This document shows positions 46,501 through 53,409 of a DNA stretch of 64,000 nt, piece after piece; within the stretch, counting starts at the first letter, position 1, and every line of letters starts with the position of its first letter. Source of the stretch: Haliclystus octoradiatus (taxonomy: Eukaryota > Cnidaria > Staurozoa > Stauromedusae > Haliclystidae); the NCBI GenBank assembly GCA_916610825.1, contig OU744450.1, forward strand, positions 19,274,814 through 19,338,813, given 5' to 3'. Below the pieces are notes generated by a model. The model was not told the origin of the DNA and searched no databases. It saw only the letters and a program-made list of their open reading frames with translations. Position numbers and translations under genes: made by a program.

Positions 46501-48823
46501 CATCATGGTATAACATGTATGATCAGTGTCAGTCCAAGCATTTGTACCTTGAGCAAGACATCGATTTGCAAACATATCAAGCATACCCTAAAACATTAGC
46601 ATGAAATTAGTTTAGATTAAATCATTGATATCCAAGGATTTATAATGAATTATAATAACAAATTAAAATATTAATCATATTGAGTGTAAACTGAGATAGG
46701 CCTACACATATGCATATAAAAGTGCTCAATATTGAGTAAAACAGAGCATTAGGCCTATAGAATAAGAGACAAAGATGAGGCAAAAGCCTTTTTCCGTAAC
46801 TCAGAGTTTCACACGTTTAATTGAGATCTTTAGCCGTATTACTATGTCAATTTTTACGTATTATTAGTAGTATTATCATTAGTGTTACGCCTGAGGATTA
46901 AAGAGGTGAAACTCTGAGTAACAGAAAACGGCTTTCGCCTCATCTTTGTCCCTTATTCTAATGAATTATAACGAATATCATAAATAAATGAAGTGTTCTC
47001 TATCCTACCTTGAAGGGATAAATTTCACTTCCCATAAAAACTAAATGTTCCAAAGTATGAGGAAGACCATCATCATCATGTGCTTCCGTTGCTATAAAAA
47101 AATAATAAAAAATTCATAAATGATATAAAGATATTTATGGACAAATAGAAGAAATAAAGTGCTTTTAATCTAACTGACTCCAGGTATGTATATAGGTACT
47201 ACACTGCACTGTGTGTGGCTAAAATCATAGTAGTTGATCAGTCAATTGACATCATCGCCTCCAGACTCCCGGGATATCTCTGTCATCAATTTGTTAAGGA
47301 GTCACTCTATGTCAACTTGCACACATGTAACGCTTTCCTTCTCCAATTTCAGTGAAAATTATTTTATTAAAAGATAAGATTTTGCCGGGAATCTCCTGAC
47401 GTCGGACAATTCTTCCCACTTATTTTAAATAATGTTTATTCTTCTAAATAAATCGTTTAACTTTCAAATTACTTCATATTTACAAGATTTATACTATAAA
47501 ATTTTATTTCTAAAATGACAAAAATAGCTAAGAATAAGCATTGTAGAGATTGTAGGATAGGCTTATCATCATAAAATTGTGCGTAAAAATGTGTGAAACG
47601 TAAGTTGGTATTTTTAAGTAGGCATTACTGCCATTAAAATGGGATTAGAACATGATAATGACATAGTAACTAAATTTTTTGGGATTTTCTTGAGCATGCA
47701 AACTTTGAATGCTAAAATCTGAGAGGTTCAGAATATTTAATTTGTAAGTTGACATTGACATTTTTTAGATTTGGATTAGGCCTATGATTTTACTGCAAAC
47801 CGGCCAAGCCTTTTGCCAGAATGGTTGGTGGTTAATTGGTTAGTATTTTGGAAATGTGTGTGCATTTAATTTCCGGATGTCCTACCTAGCACCAACCAAT
47901 AGTGCTCTGCAAGGGATTGGAACGAAACCCTGCAGGTTGAGGTCCAACACCCTAGCTTTCACACCAAGGCCCCACTTATAATATGTTTATTAAATGATTA
48001 AATTCCTAGAGCCAACATAATATGTAGAGATTCTGCTGATTCAATCCAGATTTAGGGCGGATATTTTGACTAGCAAGTCTTGATGCCATAGTAGATATAT
48101 TCGGCATAAATCATAGCAGATTTTTCGAAAATTTGGCTAACAGACTTGTCGAAACGTGGGAATTTTTCTGGAGATTTCAACTAATTGTTGGCAGCGTATT
48201 TTGACGTATTTTGAATGTTGACTTTGCATGACGTGAAATTGACGTAAATATATGGTGTTACAGTGTTAAGTATACGGATTCCATTGACGTCTAGGCCTAT
48301 TCACTCACTAAGAAAATTAATCCATCGTATTACTTGTTAAAAAATAATGAATATTCTGATATTTATGGGTGTTTGTCAAACACCTCATACTGCAGCTGCA
48401 CTGGTCTCGTAAGGGACACCACATGTCTAGTTTTCCAGTAGGGCAGTAGGCTATCATTTGTCTAGCTATGCCTAGCTATACCTAGTTAATTAGCATTCCG
48501 CATTAAAATGATTAAGTATTTATAAACATTTAAAGACAGTTGACTTAGTTGTTATTGGACTAGACAAGCATGCATAATGATATCATGAATGATAAATCCA
48601 ACATATGTTAAACACTTAAACAGTTAATATTATTATCGTTGTCGATAAGATTGATTAATACAAGCTTGATGTAAATACCCAAACAAAAGAAACCATTAAC
48701 TAAAGGGCCACCAACTTTTCCAACGTAAACAAGAATGCCAGTTTTCTTCGATCGATATTTCTTGAAAGGAATGATGCCTTGTAACGAAAATGACGAAAGA
48801 AGCTCATAATCTTCAGCAGACAT
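18438..48823 (-). CDS. M16-family metallopeptidase (SDD3 / C05D11.1 type), 25 exons
   Basis: Exons in coding order: 48823-48679, 47091-47009, 46587-46429, 45782-45627, 45248-45195, 44735-44613, 42265-42125, 41327-41217, 40841-40750, 39210-39108, 39031-38957, 36987-36877, 35732-35589, 34641-34353, 33509-33379, 33203-33085, 32419-32358, 31777-31689, 31399-31248, 29397-29214, 28428-28285, 25856-25740, 19764-19721, 19088-18936, 18507-18438. All have AG/GT edges and sum to 3051 bp: 1016 codons plus stop. HTLEH (residues 60-64) is the inverted zinc motif of M16 peptidases. E153 in VVYCEMQ fits the third ligand, as in presequence proteases. NAWTDTDHTCYT and YPTLT match the yeast SDD3 and worm C05D11.1 group. 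It is presumably a two-domain, clam-shaped soluble protease. Its substrate is not known to me. The introns carry a second gene and many transposons. Confidence 0.9.
20744..21950 (+). repeat. Duplicated unit A, copy 1 (carries orphan gene)
   Basis: About 1.2 kb that repeats at 27101-28270 in the same orientation, with an inverted partial copy at 26322-26945. Homology starts near 'cgcaaacttcgtttcgaaac' and ends near 'ttgccataccttttc'. The non-coding flanks match as well as the coding part, so whole DNA segments were copied rather than spliced RNA. Confidence 0.8.
21158..21781 (+). CDS. Unrecognised single-exon gene, family copy 1
   Basis: Begins at ATG 21158 (MARLNYSFKEC) and gives 207 residues. 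I do not recognise the family. Seen: a basic N-terminus (KLRKRTRKPE), a serine/acid-rich middle, and a charged helical stretch (KLREERSRKEKEDDEYLKLK) that may form a short coil. Compared with copy 3 (27503-28171), the last part is read in another frame: this copy ends DNHQFMINLIGSLK, while copy 3 ends in a hydrophobic tail with SNIIGMILYY. The DNA for that tail is still present past the stop. So this copy may be altered or decaying. Upstream sequence is also shared between copies and could include a promoter. It lies antisense in an intron of the M16 gene. Confidence 0.5.
   Translation: MARLNYSFKECSQRKLRKRTRKPEVGKSLLSFQQFQNELTRIVRTEMDRQRRLKSTNIQGSDEQRSALRQENPAGASHGEEGTSRCLADENGSLEKPLMERQLSSTDSGLCLNRNPSFTNEIDSFCFEPSTLATIDPKAYIHQKYLLMIKLREERSRKEKEDDEYLKLKLSQIGIISDDEYNYNVKEKEITCMDNHQFMINLIGSLK
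21985..22275 (-). repeat. tRNA-derived SINE, diverged copy
   Basis: On the - strand it starts 'gttagctcatatggcagagc' (worn A box) and continues through 'cagccttg', a 'ggaatttc' block and 'gttgaaattgatctgcag', in the same order as the better copy at 42836-43112. The open frame at 21971-22165 lies in it and is not a gene. Confidence 0.6.
22492..22524. repeat. TA microsatellite
   Basis: About sixteen TA dinucleotides just downstream of the second FLVCR-like gene. A similar run sits at 26226-26250. Confidence 0.9.
22644..24194 (-). CDS. FLVCR-like MFS transporter 2, intronless, nested in M16 intron
   Basis: 516 codons from ATG at 24194 (MEAANKNQGG) to the stop at 22644; a longer frame upstream lacks an ATG. 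Very similar to the gene at 16150-17619: YKERWVVLAVFSLVSMTNEI, SVAVNWLSMVYMLFYVFVVP, the block QCFILFIPPRLAAVWFGEHE identical to copy 1, and PEGTSSGILLL near the end. About twelve membrane helices are expected. The central cytosolic loop (about residues 220-300) is longer and rich in Ser, Thr and Asn, and is the main difference between the paralogues. The two share coding sequence closely but differ in the loop, which suggests tandem duplication followed by divergence. The host M16 gene is transcribed in the same direction, so this gene needs its own promoter, presumably right of 24194. Confidence 0.9.
   Translation of the reverse strand: MEAANKNQGGDFILYKERWVVLAVFSLVSMTNEIIWISLSSITSIVQVYYNVSSVAVNWLSMVYMLFYVFVVPASYILDRFGLKMTIVLGTCLNGLGSTFRCIGANRDGFAFTFTGNVLAALAQCFILFIPPRLAAVWFGEHERATASSIGILMNMFGVALGFLMGTIVPGDEKMDFGIAFGMHKVLISQAVFCTILVVLAVFLVRAHPKTPPSMSQALVINAAGLSPIKGGSKTKTNNALLVSVTKDTDNLVVVKEEKPLSVTDSNNGTSLTSLTTNDTTSVTNCNDKPSSTKDTNSKKINMHPSFLHSCVILSKSIPFHLVLQGYGFYFGLFAAYNTVLNEMVTARYPGRETDIGYMGFASVMFGLVGIFLSGVWIDRTRRYKMASLFIFGGCIISLLVFTLLLSYTDNFTLLFVCFCVFGFFSYPYISVGLEHAAEITYPIPEGTSSGILLLIGNMYGIGLTYAIGAVLKMGGPDIGGYIMVAGYAIGFVVVGFVKAPFKRTNADHINDPVKA
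24216..24949. other. 5' flank of FLVCR-like gene 2
   Basis: Probable promoter region of the nested transporter. An 80-codon open frame at 24671-24913 (+) has no family resemblance. No repeat was recognised. Confidence 0.35.
24950..25565. repeat. 184-bp tandem repeat, about 3.3 units
   Basis: The phrase 'gttggttggatcgattagct' recurs at 25115, 25299 and 25483, an exact period of 184 bp. Units share 'ggaacaagctac', 'actctggctaccag', 'cacatgaaggtttctaatcg' and 'gcgggcgtcctctattctcc'. The leftmost part (24950-25080) is a worn partial unit, and the right end breaks off after 'ctaccag'. Units two and three are nearly identical. It lies in an intron of the M16 gene. Confidence 0.9.
26322..26945 (-). 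pseudogene. Orphan gene family copy 2, inverted and broken
   Basis: The reverse complement matches the 3' two-thirds of units at 20744 and 27101. It still encodes the last 87 codons, including AYIHQTYLLMIKLREE and a C-terminus ending SNVIGMILYY, but upstream the frame is lost and the homology stops near the MDRQRRLK codons (26930-26945). Next to it, 'cacaagaagctaac' occurs twice in a row at the inverted junction. Together with copy 3 it forms a head-to-head inverted pair. Confidence 0.75.
27101..28270 (+). repeat. Duplicated unit A, copy 3 (carries orphan gene)
   Basis: Direct repeat of 20744-21950, including about 400 bp upstream and 100 bp downstream of the open frame. Its right edge stops about 15 bp short of the splice donor of the M16 exon 28285-28428. 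Confidence 0.8.
27503..28171 (+). CDS. Unrecognised single-exon gene, family copy 3 (most complete)
   Basis: ATG at 27503; 222 residues. No known family comes to mind. Features seen: a basic N-terminus (KLRKRTRKPEVRK), a helical charged segment RREMDRQRRLK, a Ser-rich centre with ENGSLEKPLMERQLSLTDSG, then PKAYIHQTYLLMIKLREE followed by a Lys/Glu-rich run, and a tail SNWFIKMIRNTSNVV ending IIGMILYY that could be an amphipathic or membrane-anchoring helix. The two + strand copies differ mainly by amino-acid substitutions and small indels over about 200 codons, leaving the frame open, which hints at selection. It lies antisense to the M16 gene, inside the intron between exons 28285-28428 and 25740-25856. 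Confidence 0.5.
   Translation: MARLNYSFKECSSQLKLRKRTRKPEVRKSLLSSQQFQNELTRVVRREMDRQRRLKSTNIQGSDEQRSALRQRNPAGASHGEEGTSRCLADENGSLEKPLMERQLSLTDSGLCLNRNPSFTNEIGSFCYEPSTLATIDPKAYIHQTYLLMIKLREERSRKEKEDDEYLKLKLSHIGIISEQRKRESDHMYGQSQVDDQSNWFIKMIRNTSNVVSNIIGMILYY
29434..30259. mobile_element. 826-bp foldback element with 350-bp arms and 7-bp target duplication
   Basis: Left arm about 29434-29804 and right arm about 29896-30259 are near-perfect reverse complements, separated by roughly 90 bp. The ends are CAAGATATTATA and its complement. CTAACAC flanks the element on both sides (29427-29433 and 30260-30266). The mirrored open frames at 29562-29810 and 29925-30131 are the same arm sequence read twice and are not genes. 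It sits in the M16 intron just upstream of exon 29214-29397. The superfamily is not certain; a 7-bp duplication would suit P- or hAT-like transposases. Confidence 0.85.
30841..31096. mobile_element. MITE with GGGTCCGACAAAAGGT ends
   Basis: Begins GGGTCCGACAAAAGGT and ends with its complement ACCTTTTGTCGGACCC; about 255 bp. The inside has inverted phrases 'aggaatcctagatcc' and 'ctaggattcc'. Related copies: 39490-39772 and, worn, 3228-3412. Non-coding; lies in the M16 intron. Confidence 0.65.
32705..32884. mobile_element. Pogo/Tc1-type MITE, copy 3
   Basis: Same inside phrases as 684-866 ('gataaattgatcactata', 'caggtggct', 'tgactgttacaacaggttt'). The left end CAGCGATACCTG is worn. In the M16 intron. 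Confidence 0.6.
33770..33930. repeat. TTCATGAAC-rich palindromic repeat
   Basis: Contains 'aacgttcatgaactgttc' followed by 'atgaactattgttcatgaac' and ends 'aaaactctttttgcaggg'. Same family as 3520-3716; in the M16 intron. Confidence 0.65.
34154..34338. mobile_element. Pogo-type MITE with CAGTTGAACT ends, TA target
   Basis: A 185-bp element. Left end CAGTCGAACTTGCTTAATA and right end, reverse-complemented, CAGTTGAACTCGGTTAATA; TA lies directly outside both ends. The inside has repeated 'ggatattaagc' words. The ends match the well-known pogo/Tigger consensus. It lies 15 bp past the donor of M16 exon 34353-34641, so it nearly touches that splice site. Confidence 0.75.
36185..36290. repeat. TTCATGAAC-rich palindromic repeat
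   Basis: Contains 'aacagttcagaagttcatga' and 'attttcatgaactgttcatg', opening right after 'ccctgcaaaaaacagttc'. Same family as 3520-3716. Confidence 0.65.
36325..36806. repeat. Unclassified dispersed repeat, copy 2
   Basis: Second copy of the repeat at 6640-7200, in the same orientation and more diverged. It lies just left of M16 exon 36877-36987. Confidence 0.6.
37896..37973. repeat. 34-bp hairpin with 10-bp loop
   Basis: Arms GCACGGTGCCCACTTTTT... and its complement pair at about 30 of 34 positions, including GCCGAGATCA next to the loop. GC content is much higher than the surroundings. It may be the centre of a worn foldback element; no ends were found further out. Confidence 0.7.
38755..38950. 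repeat. TTCATGAAC-rich palindromic repeat
   Basis: Contains 'aactgttcatgaacagtt' and 'cacattcatgaacatttt', and ends near 'tcgcaggggttacc', directly against M16 exon 38957-39031. The element edge and the splice donor are only a few bases apart. Confidence 0.6.
39490..39772. mobile_element. Copy of the GGGTCCGACAAAAGG-type MITE
   Basis: Starts 'ggctgtcacaaagttcggga' and ends 'ccttttgtgaaaccct', with inverted 'cctggttcccgga' and 'agttcccggaag' phrases inside. It is related by ends and layout to 30841-31096 but diverged. Confidence 0.5.
40325..40637. mobile_element. 313-bp element with long worn inverted ends (TAGCCTGC)
   Basis: The left 60 bp (TAGCCTGCGTAC, then ACAGGGTCT) pair with the right 60 bp read in reverse (TAGCCTGCATAC, then ATAGGGTCT). 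The inside is AT-rich and non-coding. The element ends about 110 bp before M16 exon 40750-40841. No clear target duplication. Confidence 0.55.
40985..41125. repeat. TTCATGAAC-rich palindromic repeat
   Basis: Contains 'gaactgctcatgaactgttc' and 'agttcatgaagtttaatgaa', and ends 'cttcacagggtg'. Smaller pieces of the same family lie at 39890-39960 and 40270-40325. Confidence 0.6.
41647..41770. mobile_element. 124-bp palindromic MITE
   Basis: Arms of about 50 bp: GATTTACAGCCTGATGACTG at the left and GATTACAGTCTGATAATTG at the right read in reverse, both reaching AACACGAGAAA near the centre. No target duplication seen. In the M16 intron. Confidence 0.65.
42550..44254. mobile_element. 1.7-kb TTAA-type DNA transposon remnant
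   Basis: Ends GGGGGTTCGC and its complement, with TTAA outside both (42546-42549 and 44255-44258). TTAA targets belong to piggyBac and Kolobok elements; G-rich ends favour Kolobok, as inference. I see no intact transposase; the short frames inside (43113-43304, 43965-44258) resemble nothing known. It is inserted in a TTCATGAAC-type repeat, pieces of which remain at 42455-42545 and 44259-44300, and it contains a SINE at 42836-43112. Confidence 0.7.
42836..43112 (-). repeat. tRNA-derived SINE, best copy
   Basis: Read on the - strand it starts with a tRNA-like head: TCTCAGTTGGCAGAGCAAC (A box) and GTGGTTCAAATCC (B box) about 45 bp on. A body follows with 'gtcaactcagccttgac', 'atggttcagaaggaatt' and 'tgttgaaattgatcttcag'. 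The second copy is at 21985-22275. The head has no cloverleaf-quality acceptor stem, so it is not a tRNA gene. Confidence 0.75.
45855..46032. mobile_element. Pogo/Tc1-type MITE, copy 4 (inverted relative to copy 1)
   Basis: Ends TAGTCAAACCTATTATAAC and the complement of CAGTGAAACCT, next to TA. Same inside phrases as 684-866 read in reverse. In the M16 intron left of exon 46429-46587. Confidence 0.7.
46758..46960. mobile_element. 203-bp palindromic element with 55-bp arms
   Basis: The left arm TAGAATAAGAGACAAAGATG and the right arm read in reverse (TAGAATAAGGGACAAAGATG) stay similar to AACTCAGAGTTTCAC, with an AT-rich centre. The ends coincide with TA. It lies 50 bp from M16 exon 47009-47091. 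Confidence 0.75.
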
Positions 48824-49190
48824 ATTTGCAATGAAAGTAAGAAAGACTTTAAGGAATCCAATAGATAAATTTCGTATTCAGGAGTTCACTTTTATCTATC
48901 TCTCTCTGATAATTTCTTTCTTGCAGCTGAATAGAATCAAGCGAGGCGTCTTTTTTGAAAATCCATGTTTAAGTAGCCTCCTATTAATTTTGCATTCACA
49001 GTTTCTAGGAATTAATGGGAACATTCACTCAGGGCAGGACTCTTCGCGTAGGGTATGATAATGCAACTTGCAATAATAATTGTAGCTATAGCAGTAATAA
49101 TTAATATATGATAACTTTTATGGAGCTATACTTTAGTATCAAAGTTTAGATTCGGTGCTCGCAGTTGTCCGAGCTACTCAAGTTTTCAAA
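48824..49190. other. 5' flank of the M16 gene
   Basis: The peptidase ATG is at 48821-48823; its promoter and 5' untranslated sequence should be here. The 75-codon open frame at 48831-49058 (+) has no family resemblance. No repeat was seen until the LINE tail near 49195. Confidence 0.4.
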
Positions 49191-49194
49191 CGTA

Positions 49195-49925
49195 ATCATC
49201 ATTATCATTTATTCAGAAATCCTTGAAGTTAAATATAACTTTTTTCAAAGGAACTGATACACATGTTGCATACATAGATAAGTTAACAGTAAAACAGACA
49301 TTAAGTAATAAATGGTTAAATAACAGAATGATTGATAAGTATAAAATATCTTAAGAACCAAGTTAGAAAGTAAGTGATTCTCAAGGAGACATTTAAAAGT
49401 AGGTGTAGGTCTGCTTTGGACTTCCTACATTGCAGACGGTAGATCGTTCCACTTATGCGCACCAGCATCTTGAAATGAACGGCGATGGCTCGATTTGATG
49501 TAAATGTCATGGAAGGCGTAAGATCTTGCTCTGGTGGAATGCGGAAGTTGGAAAAAGTTGGAAAGCAAATTAGGAGGTGCTAGTTTGAATTTAATTTTAT
49601 GAGTGAGTTTATGGTTTTCATTAGTTGATGCGATGTTATTCTGTTTCTAGCAGAAAGCCAACCTAGTTGACTTAGAATATCAGAGACATAAGTGCGATAG
49701 TCACAACGCAGCATTATCCTTATTCCTCTGTTTTGCAATCTCTGGAGGCGATCTAGATGTTTGGTTTTGCTGTTCCCCCATACGACGTCAGCGCAGTAGT
49801 CAAAATGTGGCAAAATAATGGTGTTATAAATAGTTTTTGCTGCTTCTTGTGGTATGAAGCGTGTCACATATTTCAAAACGCCCAAGCTTCTATTTACTTT
49901 CTTATTTATTTAGTAGAGGCCATTC
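49195..49925 (-). mobile_element. LINE fragment (CR1/L2/Jockey group), 3' end, copy 1
   Basis: The - strand encodes the end of a non-LTR reverse transcriptase ORF: SLGVLKYVTRFIPQEAAKTI, HFDYCADVVW, then LDRLQRLQNRG and LGWLSARNRI, typical of the post-catalytic 'thumb' region. Further on, 'HSTRARSYAF' and 'KWNDLP'-like blocks lead to a worn ATC-rich tail (49195-49215). It is 5' truncated near 49925 and the frame is broken before the tail. Same family as the next copy. Confidence 0.8.
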
Positions 49926-50204
49926 TAACTGATTCATAGACGGTATGTGCAACCAGTAAGCCAACAAAATAATGTTCTAATGAGTATAGTTTATGTTATT
50001 GCAATGCTAGCGAATCGATTTGTTTATTTATCATTACTTTGTTAATAATATTTCAATTTAAGAAATGAGATGGGATTTAAATAATTTCCCTTGGACGCAG
50101 AGAAATCATTATAATTGTTGATTTTAATGCAATCTTCTTACTGGAGAGCTATCTGAAAATAATTATTCTTGCAAATTGATAAGATAAGATTATCTGAAGA
50201 ACTG

Positions 50205-51719
50205 GGATTATCATCATCATCATCATCATCATCGTCATCATTTATTCAGAACTTGAATAAGCTAAAAGCTTTTTTTCACAAGACTGATTTATAAATATAT
50301 AGATATACATATAATAACAATACAATTTTACAACAATATACTTTACAGGATAGACATTTGAAGAATGATTTGATTGTGGGATCTTTTTCTGATGGTATGT
50401 GGTCGTTGAAATAATGTGGAAAGCAAAGGAGGAGATTGGTTAAATTTTCCCTAAATTTAATTTTATGGGTGAACATTAGTTGATTTAATGTTATTCGGTC
50501 TCTGACAGAAAGCCAGCCAAGCTGACTTTGTATATCAGAGACACAAGTTCGATAGTTACAACGTAGCACTGACATCATTCCTCTGTTCTGCAATCTCTGG
50601 AAGCGATCAACATGTTCAGTTTTACAATTCCCCTCACACAATAGAGCAGTAGTCAAAGTGTGGCAAAACAATGGTGTTATAAATAATTAATGCAGATTGT
50701 TGTGGGGTGAAACATCTTACAAAATTCAGTACCCCTAAACTTCTATTAATTTTTTTATTCAGAGCAGTAATATATGATTATCGAATGATAAATTAGTATC
50801 AATTACTCCTCCTAGATACATCATTAAGTTAACCCAGTCTATTTGTTGGTGATCTATTTTGATAGAAAATTCAGTTTCTTCTTGCTTTTTTAAATTTTGC
50901 TTTGAGCCAATTACCATACATTTAGTTTTTAATATATTGTGGGTTAGTCTATTTGCACACAGCCAGGCCTGAATTTAGCTTAAATCTAAGAGTAAAAGTT
51001 GCTCTATGTCATTTTATTTTTTTTTAGCTACGTACAAAGAGTATCATCAGCACATATGTTATTTTACAATTATTAACAGACGTGCTTATGTCATTAATAT
51101 AAATAAGAAAAAGTAGAGACCCAAGAGGCCCAAGGGTTGACCCTAGGGGAACTCTATATTTAATTACAACTAAGTTAGAATTTACATTATTTACATTTAC
51201 TATTTTTTTTTCTACCTATTAAATAAGAATTAAAAAAATTTAAACTATTTACATTACTACCATATAATTTTAATTTATATAATAAAATAAGACCAGTGAT
51301 CTACAGTGTCAAATGCCTTTTTTATGTCTATACTTACCACACCTACAAGATTTTTATCTAGAACATTATCGGAGCAAAATTCTGAAAAATTTAAAATACT
51401 GCCATCGGTGGAATGATTTTTACGGAAGCCATATTGATAAGTAGTTAATAAGTTATTGGTTGTTAAATAACAATTTAGTTGAATATGTACAATTTTTCTA
51501 GAATCTTTGATATTATAGGAAGTATTTTTATTACTAAAATTTTTGTAAAGCATGAAAATTACAAGACAACTTTGAAAGAAAAGAAGATATCTCAAATTAA
51601 AACTCAAGGAGAAAGAGAGTAAAAAACAGTATACAATATTATTGCTATTCCATGAAATTTTCGTATTTTGAGATTTTGCCAAAGTAAACAGCTTCAGGTC
51701 ATAAGAATCTTTGATATTA
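50205..51719 (-). mobile_element. LINE fragment (CR1/L2/Jockey group), copy 2, with catalytic core
   Basis: In - strand order: LTTYQYGFRKNHSTDGSI, VGVVSIDIKKAFDTVDHW, a GSTLGPLGSLLFLIYINDIS-like block near 51120, an ADDT box near 51040, then FDYC and LQRLQNRG near 50600-50700. These are reverse transcriptase motifs. The frame is interrupted several times. The 3' end is a run of ATC triplets at 50211-50245, matching the tail of copy 1, as in L2/CR1-like elements with short tandem tails. A 188-bp unrelated insert (51516-51703) splits it. Confidence 0.8.
51516..51703. mobile_element. 188-bp insert flanked by a 16-bp direct repeat
   Basis: AGAATCTTTGATATTA occurs at 51500-51515 and again at 51704-51719, immediately around the insert. 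The insert matches 53635-53805 ('cttgaaagaaaagatatctc', 'ctcaaggagaaagagag', 'ttttcgtattttgagatttt'). A 16-bp target duplication points to LINE-assisted insertion, so this may be a short retroposed sequence. No promoter box or coding frame was seen. Confidence 0.6.
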
Positions 51720-51796
51720 CACTAATGAGTTATTGAGAATACCAGAGTATAATGACAGTAATGGGGAACCGTGACCACTAGTTCTTTTCTTAAATC

Positions 51797-52105
51797 CCGG
51801 GGGGAGTAACCCAAGCTCTTTGGGGACGGGGAGGTGCCACTTTGGGAAAAGGTAAAGTACCAAAAATGTTCCAAAACTTCTGTTGATGCTACCCAAAAAG
51901 TTCTAGCAGGTTGATTGATTTTAAGTAAATACACAAAAATGATGCAAATATTTTCAAAAATTCTTGAAAAAGTAAAAAAATTATACCCAAAAGCTCCAAA
52001 TTTGAAATCTCATACCTAAAAACTATTTTCTCAGCTGGAATATGGGCCCAAAAAAGTGGCACGTCCCCGTATAGCCGTCCTAGTGGAGTTACCCCCGGGC
52101 TTAAA
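51797..52105. mobile_element. Inverted-repeat element with CCCGGGGG ends
   Basis: Outer phrases CCCGGGGGGAGTAACCC (left) and GGAGTTACCCCCGGG (right), and inner phrases GGGGACGGGGAGGTGCCAC and GTGGCACGTCCCCG, are reverse complements. About 309 bp. No open frame of note. The LTR element begins about 40 bp to the right. Confidence 0.6.
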
Positions 52106-52146
52106 ACAAACATATTGAAAATGACTCTAAATGCCGGGTACGTAAG

Positions 52147-53409
52147 TGTAGCGGGTGGAATGAACGAAGTATTGATTAATACCACCACACATACATAGGC
52201 GTTGATAAGATATATATATTTGTGTAATAGTTGTAGCTGGCCACCAACAGGGAGAGGATGAATGAGGGCTAATATGACCGTTGATAAACAGAGCCTCTAT
52301 GAAGGTGGACCAGCTTTGCTAATGTAGATGTTGTCGCCACGAAGGGCAGACGAGAAGAGGGTTGATATATTACATACAGTGATTTACATTACAAGGTATA
52401 CGTGATTACAAACGGAAGCTTTACAGTTAACAAAGGAAATACATTATGGATAAGACAATAGACATAAAACAATCCACTACATAACTTCCCCCCACGGAGA
52501 CGGAGTCCCGTCTGTGAGTGAAAGAGATGAAATAATATATACAGGACGAATGAATGAATAAAATACGTATAATAAAATAAAATATGATTTAAAATAAGTT
52601 AATAATAATGTTTTGATTGAGTTAGATGAATTAGATTGTTTGTTTTCTTTCATGTTGTATAGTTGGATATGTGTTGTATGGTTGTAGCGACAAAATCTTG
52701 TAAATATTTATTCTTTGTTGTGTGCCTTTGTGCAAGTCATGATTGTATATAGCCTATCTTTTTGACCTTCTGTTTTTGATGGTGTTATGTATCTATGTTG
52801 GTAATGTTGTTTTGTTGTTACAATTCTTTGTGCTCAAGCCTGGCAATCTTTATTTTCTTGTCGGGTTAAGCCCTAATAATTTCCGTGGTTCCTGCCAGAA
52901 CTTGGCTTGTGACGGCGTGAGTGCATTCAATTATTTTCTTCTTTTTTTTTTGTGATAACACTCACCCAGGAGCGAATTTCAACCAAAATGTTACCAGATA
53001 TAACCATATGCTAACCAGGGTTTACGACGCGTAATATTCGGCTGCGTTTTTCAGATCACGTCGGTAGTCACCAATATGTAGCGGGTGGAATGAACGAAGT
53101 ATTGATTAATACCACCACACATACATAGGCGTTGATAAGATATATATTTGTGTAATAGTTGTAGCTGGCCACCAACAGGGAGAGGATGAATGAGGGTTAA
53201 TATGACCGTTGATAAACAGAGCCTCTATGAAGGTGGACCAGCTTTGCTATTATAGGTGTTGTCACCACGAAGGGCAGACGCGAAGAGGGTTGATATATTA
53301 CATACAGTGATTTACATTACAAGGTATACGTGATTACAAACGGAAGCTTTACAGTTAACAAAGGAAATACATTATGGATAAGACAATAGACATAAAACAA
53401 TCCACTACA
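52147..53409 (-). mobile_element. Short non-autonomous LTR retrotransposon (Ty3-type, tRNA-Trp primed)
   Basis: Two direct LTRs, 52147-52481 and 53077-53409 (about 335 and 333 bp), TG...CA bounded, flanked by the 4-bp duplication TAAG. Read on the - strand, the primer-binding site (53055-53073) pairs with the 3' end of tRNA-Trp, as in CsRn1-like Ty3 elements, and a purine tract with GTGGGGGGAAG abuts the other LTR. The roughly 595-bp interior has no gag or pol, so it is a TRIM-like passenger that looks structurally whole. The LTRs are about 98% alike, which indicates a young insertion. Confidence 0.85.

Noticed and set aside
50211-50245. ATC microsatellite as an independent repeat
   Set aside because: It sits exactly at the 3' end of the LINE copy, and a worn version ends the sister copy, so it is the element's tail.
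52743-52955. 70-codon open frame inside the short LTR element
   Set aside because: On the strand opposite to the element's transcription and without gag or pol resemblance.
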